64,000 bases of DNA from contig CAPQCU010000010.1 in NCBI GenBank assembly GCA_948684385.1, forward strand, positions 7,948 through 71,947, given 5' to 3'. This document shows positions 57,986 through 64,000 of the stretch, piece after piece. The notes beneath the pieces were generated by a model that saw nothing but the letters and a program-made list of their open reading frames with translations, was not told the origin of the DNA and ran no database searches. Source of the DNA: an uncultured bacterium (GTDB lineage Bacteria; Cyanobacteriota; Vampirovibrionia; Gastranaerophilales; Gastranaerophilaceae). The position numbers and the translations under genes are program-made. The stretch's first letter is position 1; the number at the start of each line of letters is the position of its first letter.

Positions 57986-60794
57986 AGAGACTTTAAATCT
58001 GCCTAAAACAACATTAGAGATGAGGGCAAACGCAACAAAAAAAGAACCTGAAACCCAAAAGTTTTGGGAGGGGGTAAATGTTTATGAGAAAAACCTTGCT
58101 CAGCGTGATAAATCAAAGAGCTTCATTCTTCACGACGGGCCTCCGTATTTGAGTTCTGAAAAAATTCACGTTGGTACGGCTTTGAATAAGATTTTGAAAG
58201 ATATTCTTATAAAGTACAAATCTATGTCAGGTTTTTACGCTCCTTATGTTCCGGGTTATGACGGACACGGGCTTCCGATTGAAAACGCTGTTGTAAAAAA
58301 TATTAAAGGCGGCAGAGAAGCTTTGACTCCGGCAGAACTTAGAGCAAAATGCAGGGAATTTGCACATAAAAACTTGAAAGGTCAGGAATCCGAGTTTAAA
58401 CGCCTTGGAGTTTGGGGAAACTGGGAAAATCCTTATCTTACAATTAATCCGGAGTTTGAAGCTGAACAGGTTAGAGTTTTCGGTGAAATGTACAAAAAAG
58501 GATACATTGAAAAAGGTTTGAAACCTGTTTACTGGTGTGCGTCTTGCGAAACTGCTCTTGCTGAAGCGGAAGTTGAATATGCAGACCATACTTCAACTTC
58601 AATCTATGTAAGATTTAAGTTTGATGACGAGGCCGTAAATAAAATCAGCGGGTTGGTTGACCTGCCAAGTAAGAATGTTTACGCTGTTATCTGGACAACA
58701 ACTCCTTGGACAATTCCTTCAAACATGGCAATCAGTATGCACCCTAGGTTTGACTATACATTTTTCGAGGGGGTAAATGGGGATGTATATGTAGTAGCTC
58801 AAGGACTACTGGCTTCTTTCTTAGAAGGTGTAAATTGGGAAGAAAAAGATATTAATGTAATCGGTACGGTTAAGGGTGCTGATTTAGAACTTTTGAATAC
58901 AAAACATCCTTTGTATGACAGAAAATCACCGATAATTCTTGGTGAACACGTTACACTTGATGCCGGTACAGGTTCTGTTCACACAGCTCCGGGTCACGGT
59001 CTTGAAGACTATGAAGTCGGCTGCAGATACAATATCGAAGTCTTTTCTCCGCTTGATAGCAAAGGCTGCTGGACAGAGATTGTAGGCGATAAGGATTTAG
59101 AAGGAATTCCATATTACAAAGGAAATAATATTGTTATAGAAAAACTCCAAAACTGCGGCGCATTACTTGCTGCGGCTGATATTAACCACTCTTATCCGCA
59201 CTGCTGGAGATGTAAAAATCCTGTAATTTACAGAGCAACTCCGCAATGGTTTGTAAAAGTGGATAAATTTAGAGAAGAGACTTTAAACGCCATAAAAGAT
59301 GTGAAGTTTATTCCGGCAAGCGGCGAAGCAAGAATTTCTAACATGGTTGCAGGTCGTACAGACTGGTGTATTTCGCGCCAAAGAGCCTGGGGTGTGCCTA
59401 TCCCTGTATTCTTCTGCGAAGATTGCGGAGAAGTTATTGTTACTGACGAAACAATCGAAAATGTTGCAAAGATTTTTGAAAAAGAAAGTTCTGACGCTTG
59501 GGTAAAACGCTCTGTAGAAGAGCTTCTTCCTGAAGGCTTTGTATGTCCTAAATGCGGGGGTAAACATATTAAACCGGAACGTGATATCATGGATGTTTGG
59601 TTCGATTCAGGTGTAACCTGGAGAGCGGTTGTTGAAAAACGCGCTGATGAACTTGGTCATACTCCTGTTGATTTGTATTTGGAAGGTTCTGACCAGCACA
59701 GAGGCTGGTTCCAGTCTTCTTTATTAACATCAATGGCTGTTCAAGGAAAAGCTCCTTACAAATCAGTTCTGACTCACGGTTTTGTGTTCGGTGAAGACGG
59801 AAGAAAAATGTCTAAGTCTCTCGGTAACTACATTAGACCGGATGATATTATCAAAAACTACGGCGCTGATATCTTAAGACTCTGGGCAGCTTCAGTTGAT
59901 TACAGAAATGATACAAAAATCGGTGATAACATCATTAAACAGCTTGCAGAAATCTTTAAGAAAACCAGAAATACAGCGAGGTTCTTACTTGGTAATATTT
60001 TTGATTTTGACCCTGCGAAAGATTATGTAAAATACGAAGATTTAAAACCGATTGATAAATTTGCGCTTCATAAACTTAATAAAGTTGTGGAAGAAGTAAC
60101 TGTTGCATTCGATAATTACGAATTTTACAAATATTTCCAATGTTTGCAAAACTTTGCAGCCGTTGATTTAAGCGCATTTTATCTTGATATTGTAAAAGAC
60201 AGATTGTATACTGCAGGTAAAAAATCGCTTTCAAGACGCGCTTGTCAGACAGTTTTGTATGAAACACTGCAGGTTCTTGTGAGAATTTTGACTCCTGTAA
60301 TGCCGCATCAGGCAGAGGATATCTGGCAGAATACTCCGGAAATCCAGCGTGGTGAAGTTGAAAGTGCACTTCTTCTTGATTGGCCAAAATTTAAAGATGA
60401 ATGGAACAACTCACAACTTGAAGAGGATTTTGCAAAAATCCTGAAAACCAGAGAAGTTGTAACACGTGCAATTGAGCCTTTGAGAGCAGAAAAGAAAATC
60501 GGAAGCTCTCTTGAAGTTGGTGTTTATGTAAAATCTGATTTCGCGGATGTTCTAAAATCAAACGAAAAGGATTTAGCAGATATCTTTATCACTTCTCAAG
60601 CTTGTGTTGCTGCCTCTGCTCCTTCGGATGTTTTGAATGAATACACAGAAGGCGGAATTACTGTTTGGGTCGTAAAAGCAGAAGGTGAAAAGTGTGAACG
60701 CTGCTGGAAATTCAGAAAACTCGGCGAAGTTTCAGGACATGAAACGATTTGTTCTGACTGCGCAGACGCAGTGTCTGAAACAGTAAGTGTGTAG
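57975..60794 (+). CDS. ileS: Isoleucyl-tRNA synthetase
   Basis: 939 aa. HIGH-type motif HVGTALNKIL, editing domain CP1 (about 180-390), KMSKS in GRKMSKSLGNYI, anticodon-binding helices, and a C-terminal zinc site CERC...CSDC. Two EGVN segments use the word GGGGGTAAAT and a third site at 59556 has GGGGGTAAAC. Followed by a terminator. Confidence 0.97.
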   Translation: MEYKETLNLPKTTLEMRANATKKEPETQKFWEGVNVYEKNLAQRDKSKSFILHDGPPYLSSEKIHVGTALNKILKDILIKYKSMSGFYAPYVPGYDGHGLPIENAVVKNIKGGREALTPAELRAKCREFAHKNLKGQESEFKRLGVWGNWENPYLTINPEFEAEQVRVFGEMYKKGYIEKGLKPVYWCASCETALAEAEVEYADHTSTSIYVRFKFDDEAVNKISGLVDLPSKNVYAVIWTTTPWTIPSNMAISMHPRFDYTFFEGVNGDVYVVAQGLLASFLEGVNWEEKDINVIGTVKGADLELLNTKHPLYDRKSPIILGEHVTLDAGTGSVHTAPGHGLEDYEVGCRYNIEVFSPLDSKGCWTEIVGDKDLEGIPYYKGNNIVIEKLQNCGALLAAADINHSYPHCWRCKNPVIYRATPQWFVKVDKFREETLNAIKDVKFIPASGEARISNMVAGRTDWCISRQRAWGVPIPVFFCEDCGEVIVTDETIENVAKIFEKESSDAWVKRSVEELLPEGFVCPKCGGKHIKPERDIMDVWFDSGVTWRAVVEKRADELGHTPVDLYLEGSDQHRGWFQSSLLTSMAVQGKAPYKSVLTHGFVFGEDGRKMSKSLGNYIRPDDIIKNYGADILRLWAASVDYRNDTKIGDNIIKQLAEIFKKTRNTARFLLGNIFDFDPAKDYVKYEDLKPIDKFALHKLNKVVEEVTVAFDNYEFYKYFQCLQNFAAVDLSAFYLDIVKDRLYTAGKKSLSRRACQTVLYETLQVLVRILTPVMPHQAEDIWQNTPEIQRGEVESALLLDWPKFKDEWNNSQLEEDFAKILKTREVVTRAIEPLRAEKKIGSSLEVGVYVKSDFADVLKSNEKDLADIFITSQACVAASAPSDVLNEYTEGGITVWVVKAEGEKCERCWKFRKLGEVSGHETICSDCADAVSETVSV

Positions 60795-60819
60795 AAGATA
60801 TTAAATAGAGAGCTTGTAT

Positions 60820-60850
60820 GGGCGGAAGCGAAGCTTCCGCCCTTTCTATT
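60820..60850 (+). terminator. Terminator of ileS
   Basis: GGGCGGAAGC / GCTTCCGCCC, loop GAA, then TTTCTATTT. Confidence 0.85.
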
Positions 60851-60856
60851 TAAATC

Positions 60857-60885
60857 TTGACAAAATGTAGAAAATCGTAAATAAT
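60857..60885 (+). promoter_or_regulatory. Promoter of structured RNA, locus 2
   Basis: TTGACA, 17-nt spacer, AATAAT; same hexamers and spacing as locus 1. Confidence 0.65.
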
Positions 60886-60891
60886 AAAGAA

Positions 60892-60996
60892 GCAGGGTGG
60901 CACTTTGGTCAAGTGCCTTTAATCCCTACAATAATTTATTGAAATACAGTGCTATTACAGCTATTGAAAATGCTAGTAATAGCATTGTTATTTTTT
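60892..60996 (+). ncRNA. Structured small RNA, locus 2
   Basis: The first hairpin is GGG/CCC and GGCACTT/AAGTGCC (about 60894-60928). After an AT-rich linker, TGCTATTAC/GTAATAGCA (60950-60984) is followed by TTGTTATTTTTT, which looks like its own terminator. The second hairpin and flanks match locus 1 (36498-36540). Confidence 0.55.
60926..60985 (-). CDS. 19-aa hydrophobic micro-peptide, paralogue of locus 1
   Basis: Reads MLLLAFSIAVIALY and ends FNKLL; the shared core is MLLLA[LF]xI[LA]VIA. No Shine-Dalgarno or clear promoter on this strand, so it may be degenerate or only the complement of a conserved RNA hairpin. Confidence 0.35.
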   Translation of the reverse strand: MLLLAFSIAVIALYFNKLL

Positions 60997-61048
60997 CAAT
61001 TGTCTAACCGAATTCGGAAATTTGCACATCCATCAAAAAATGTATTGG

Positions 61049-61092
61049 AACAAGAAGGGGCGGTTGAGTTTCACTCAACCGCCCCTCTTGTT
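61049..61092. terminator. Long hairpin ending malQ
   Basis: About 20-bp stem around AGGGGCGGTTGAG / CTCAACCGCCCCT, flanked by AACAAG/CTTGTT. No long T-run. Confidence 0.65.
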
Positions 61093-61103
61093 AAAGTCTT
61101 AAC

Positions 61104-62972
61104 CTATCCTAATTTTTCAATCAAACTTGCGTGTTTTGAAGCGAAATCTTTTCCGCGTGCAATGATTGCTGCTTTCAAGATTGCGTGTAAATCAATCGGA
61201 CAAAGTTCTTTGAAATTGTTCGGTAATCTCAAAGACCAGTTTTGGTCTCCTGATGTTCCAGGTCTGTTGTAAACATCGTTAATCTGGAAGAAATCTGTGA
61301 AGAAAATTTGAACATTTCTTGCTTTTGAAGCGAAGATTTCTGTAAGTTTTACAAATCTCAAATAATCTTTGTCTTGAGTTAATTTAACAATGATGTCGTC
61401 TTTGTTTTCAGCTTCAGCAAACAAATCTTCAACAAGGTTTCTTGCGTGTAAATAACCTTCGTGAGTATTTATCATGCTTTCTGCCCAGAATGAGATTGGT
61501 AAGTTATCGTGTGTTCCGACCATATTCCATACGTGTTCGCCAATGTTTTTACATCTGTAAGGGTGTTCAGGTTTTTCCGGAACTACAAACTGGGTAAGTC
61601 TCATACCTTGAAGCTCGTATTTTTTCATTACTGCATCAACCGGATTTGTAAGTGTTCCTAAGTCCTCACAAACGATTGCGTTTTTATCAAGTCCGCACTC
61701 TTTTGCAGCAGCGATAACAATTTTTTCAATCAATCTGCCGTACAAAGCAACTTGTTCATCAGACAATGATTTAACTCTTTTTTCTTTATCAGATTCTAAA
61801 GACCAGTCTAAATCTTCATTTCTGGCAATTGCGTATCTTGAAAGTTCAGAGTGTTCCGGTGAAGAATAAAGTCTGCCTGCTCCTTGTTCCGGCAACGGTT
61901 TTTTACCTGCTTTGTAAACCCAGGGGTCGATTAAACCTACGATGTGGTCAATTCTAACACCGCCCGGATTTTCTTTAAACATTTTTTTGTAAAGGTTTTT
62001 CATCAATTGTCCGCCTTCACCTAAAGAACCGTCAGCGTTGAACATTTTGTCCGGATCCATTACAGGGAAGCCCCATGCCTGACCGTCTTTTGAAAAATAA
62101 TCAGGAGGGCAGCCAAGGTACCAGCCGTCTAAGAATAATGACTGATAAGCCCAAGCATCTCTGTCAGAAAAAGCTACCTGACGGTCTGCAATCATTTTTA
62201 TGCCTTTTGAAAGCGCATATTTTTTTGTTTCTTCGTTTTGTACTTCCAAAACAAATTGGCAGAATTTGTAAAACTCGATTTCGTCTTCGTATTTGTTTTG
62301 AATTTCATCAATTCTTGCTGCGTAAGCTTTCTTTTCATCTTCTGATTTAGGATTTAACAAGTTTTTATCTGTTTTGTTTTTCCATCCGTACCAGAAATCG
62401 CTTTCGTTTTCAATAGAAAGTGCTTCATACAAAGCATCATTGTCAAGCCAGAAGCTGTTTTCTTTTTTGAATTTTTCAAAATCTTTCTTTAAAGAAGAGC
62501 CGAAAAGTCCGCCGTGGATTTCTTTAAAGTTTTTCCAGGCTTCTTTTAATGCTTCATTCTGAGCTTTAGTTATGTATGAATAAGCTGTTTTACCTTGATT
62601 TTGTTTAGGGTTGCCTGCAACAACTTTATCAAAAGTTTCTTTTGATAGTATGTTGTCCCATTTTTTTTCTGTTAATTGTTTTAAGTCAATAAACAGAGGG
62701 TTGCCGGAAAAAATTGTTCCGCAGTAAGGTGATGAGTCGGAACTCTTGGTTTTTCCTGCAGGTCCGAGCTGTAATGCATTAAAAATTCCGTGAGCGTAGT
62801 CAATTACTTCGTGGCCGGATTCTGAGTTAAATGTTCCAAATCCTGTGTCTTCGCCATTTTTTGACGGAAAACTGCTGCCGTGAATAATTAAAGCTAAATT
62901 ATCTTTGCCTAAAACTTTTAGGGCTTCTGATACAAGTTTAGTGTCAATTTTGTTTTGTGTTAAACAGACCAT
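61104..62972 (-). CDS. malQ: 4-alpha-glucanotransferase (GH77, amylomaltase)
   Basis: 622 aa, with an insert relative to about 500-aa forms. ALSKGIKMIADRQVAFSDRDAW, GGVRIDHIVGLIDPW (nucleophile Asp), VCEDLGTLTNPV (acid Glu) and MVGTHDNLP (third Asp) are the GH77 active-site set. Transfers maltooligosaccharides during glycogen/maltodextrin metabolism, complementing glgA. AGAGGAG precedes ATG. Confidence 0.93.
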   Translation of the reverse strand: MVCLTQNKIDTKLVSEALKVLGKDNLALIIHGSSFPSKNGEDTGFGTFNSESGHEVIDYAHGIFNALQLGPAGKTKSSDSSPYCGTIFSGNPLFIDLKQLTEKKWDNILSKETFDKVVAGNPKQNQGKTAYSYITKAQNEALKEAWKNFKEIHGGLFGSSLKKDFEKFKKENSFWLDNDALYEALSIENESDFWYGWKNKTDKNLLNPKSEDEKKAYAARIDEIQNKYEDEIEFYKFCQFVLEVQNEETKKYALSKGIKMIADRQVAFSDRDAWAYQSLFLDGWYLGCPPDYFSKDGQAWGFPVMDPDKMFNADGSLGEGGQLMKNLYKKMFKENPGGVRIDHIVGLIDPWVYKAGKKPLPEQGAGRLYSSPEHSELSRYAIARNEDLDWSLESDKEKRVKSLSDEQVALYGRLIEKIVIAAAKECGLDKNAIVCEDLGTLTNPVDAVMKKYELQGMRLTQFVVPEKPEHPYRCKNIGEHVWNMVGTHDNLPISFWAESMINTHEGYLHARNLVEDLFAEAENKDDIIVKLTQDKDYLRFVKLTEIFASKARNVQIFFTDFFQINDVYNRPGTSGDQNWSLRLPNNFKELCPIDLHAILKAAIIARGKDFASKHASLIEKLG

Positions 62973-63069
62973 AAATTACTCCTCTAATTCTCTTCAAGTT
63001 AAGTTTAACATTTACAAAAATGATTTTCAATATATCTTACGCCGGGTAGAAATTTAAAAACTATTGAAG

Positions 63070-63075
63070 TATAAT
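63070..63075 (+). promoter_or_regulatory. -10 box, probable leaderless promoter
   Basis: TATAAT, 6 nt before ATG 63082; a weak TAGAAA lies 17 nt upstream. Confidence 0.5.
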
Positions 63076-63081
63076 TTTACT

Positions 63082-63642
63082 ATGAGGAGATTTTTATTAA
63101 TTGCTTTATTGTTAGCAGGTAGTGTATGTTTTGCGTCTGAAGAGCTTTCAAAACAGGCAACGGCGTTTTATAGTGACAACAATTTTCAAAAGACTATGGA
63201 TTTGATTTTGCAGATTGACGAAAAAGAACGCTCTGCGCAGGATTGGCTTATTTTGGGTAATGTGCTTGAGGATAAGGGCGAAAAAGAGAATGCTGTTTTT
63301 ATGTATCAAAAAGCCATTAATGCAAATCCTAAATATTATAAAGCTTATTATAATCTTGCTAATAATTACGCGGAAAACGAACAGTACAATATGGCGGTTC
63401 AAAATTACAAAAAAGCTGCTTCTTTGAACAAAGAAAACCCGTATATTTTTTATAACTTAGCGTGTACTTATATGAAATTGGGAGATTTTGGTAAAGCAAA
63501 AACAAATTTGAATAAAGCAATTATGTTTAAGTCTGATGTGCCGGAGTTCCATTACAATCTGGCTTTTATTTATAAACAGCTTGGTAAAGAGAAGCTGGCG
63601 CAGACTTATCTGGATAATTATAACAAGTTAACAGGGAATTAA
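63082..63642 (+). CDS. Secreted TPR protein
   Basis: 186 aa from ATG 63082; a TTG at 63064 would lie upstream of the -10. Signal peptide MRRFLLIALLLAGSVCFA, then four TPR units (ENAVFMYQKAINANPKYYKA; YNMAVQNYKKAASLNKENPY; GKAKTNLNKAIMFKSDVPEF; EKLAQTYLDNYNKL). Periplasmic or surface scaffold, partner unknown. Confidence 0.85.
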   Translation: MRRFLLIALLLAGSVCFASEELSKQATAFYSDNNFQKTMDLILQIDEKERSAQDWLILGNVLEDKGEKENAVFMYQKAINANPKYYKAYYNLANNYAENEQYNMAVQNYKKAASLNKENPYIFYNLACTYMKLGDFGKAKTNLNKAIMFKSDVPEFHYNLAFIYKQLGKEKLAQTYLDNYNKLTGN

Positions 63643-63754
63643 ACCATTACAAAAATCCTAAACAAGTGTCTCATAGAAATTCATCTTAACATTGTATAAT
63701 AATAGCTATTATATACGATTATTTTCAGGTAGAATATTTATGAGGGTGTAATTG

Positions 63755-64000
63755 GTGAAAGAGCTAATTTGTTTATCAGTATTTTTAATACTTTCGACGC
63801 TGTTCGCAATCGCGATGGTTGTCGCAGGGTTCATTTGCCAGTACAAAAATAAATCTGCAGTTAAAAATTCTACTTATGAATGCGGGATAAAACCTTTGTC
63901 TGATGCGTGGATTCAGTTTGATATTAAATATTTTAACTACGCAATTGTGTTTTTAATTTTTGATATTGAAACTATTTTTCTCTATCCGTTTGCTGTATTT
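63755..64000 (+). CDS. nuoA: NADH-quinone oxidoreductase subunit A, 5' part
   Basis: GTG start at 63755 with GAGGGTG upstream; 82 codons to the window end. First helix LICLSVFLILSTLFAIAMVV, then YECGIKPLSDAWIQFDIKYF and LIFDIETIFLYPFAVF, the signature of NuoA/NdhC with its conserved Cys loop and Asp/Glu. First subunit of complex I; more nuo genes are expected beyond the window. Confidence 0.9.
   Translation, partial: MKELICLSVFLILSTLFAIAMVVAGFICQYKNKSAVKNSTYECGIKPLSDAWIQFDIKYFNYAIVFLIFDIETIFLYPFAVF

Noticed and set aside
60949..61272. Plus-strand 107-aa ORF beginning with a hydrophobic stretch
   Set aside because: It crosses the sRNA terminator, the malQ terminator and the malQ 3' end antisense. 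Only the first 16 codons reflect the conserved hairpin.
1..64000. CRISPR arrays, insertion sequences, prophage
   Set aside because: No regularly spaced repeats, transposase, integrase or phage structural genes seen; DUF5131 alone is not evidence of a prophage.

Overview
The window is AT-rich (by eye about 35% GC), diderm and densely packed. LolA, OmpH/Skp, a beta-barrel-like protein and an MMPL exporter point to an outer membrane. Class III ribonucleotide reductase (NrdD) without a visible class I enzyme, GatB-type amidation, a zinc-lid adenylate kinase and many proteins with a short N-terminal F-[KT]-[GSA] peptide suggest an anaerobic, host-associated bacterium. My best guess is the non-photosynthetic cyanobacterial sister lineage (Gastranaerophilales/Melainabacteria). 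This is inference, because no rRNA is present to test it. I see no CRISPR array, insertion sequence or intact prophage.

Layout. 1-5.6 kb: fabF 3' end, a large unknown protein, a DUF5131 protein and a PLP aminotransferase. 5.6-9.3 kb: accessory region with a run of small secreted proteins, a frameshifted FxLYD gene, a XRE regulator, tRNA-Gly and a C-H-D triad enzyme. 9.3-19.9 kb: a GT-C-like membrane protein, yraN, gatB, an HExxH protein, nrdD, mnmG and a TM2/DUF2752 membrane set. 20-28.5 kb: glgA followed without a gap by nine tightly packed genes (two acyltransferases, two ACPs, a membrane protein, an AMP-ligase/hotdog fusion, LolA, an MMPL exporter, a methyltransferase) that resemble an aryl-polyene-type lipid pathway lacking its own ketosynthase and ketoreductase. 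28.5-36.7 kb: Y-family polymerase with a coupled micro-gene, adk, rimO, a CNF1/CheD-like protein, ROK kinase, a lytic transglycosylase behind a structured RNA, then small regulators and an Ibs-like micro-peptide locus. 36.7-49.1 kb: smc-scpA-scpB, a matrixin-TPR protein, a Nudix regulator, secG, tcdA, mini-RNase III and a divIC-like gene. 49.1-64 kb: OmpH, tRNA-Gln, a kinase-like protein, PBP1a, a PurH-like fragment, an ADP-ribosyltransferase-like protein, rpsL-rpsG, a symporter, ileS, a second micro-peptide/sRNA locus, malQ and the start of nuoA.

The strongest candidates for something new are these. (1) A dispersed set of unrelated putative enzymes (cysteine protease/deamidase-like, HExxH protease, CNF1/CheD-like, kinase-like, ADP-ribosyltransferase-like) shares a short N-terminal F-[KT]-[GSA] peptide, and several share an A6T7 promoter element; this would fit a co-expressed, co-targeted effector repertoire. 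(2) A reduced aryl-polyene-like cluster. (3) Two paralogous structured-RNA loci with Ibs-like hydrophobic micro-peptides on the opposite strand. (4) At least ten genes carry a -10 hexamer exactly 6 nt before ATG and lack a Shine-Dalgarno, predicting common leaderless mRNAs. (5) The 10-mer GGGGGTAAAT is strongly over-represented.
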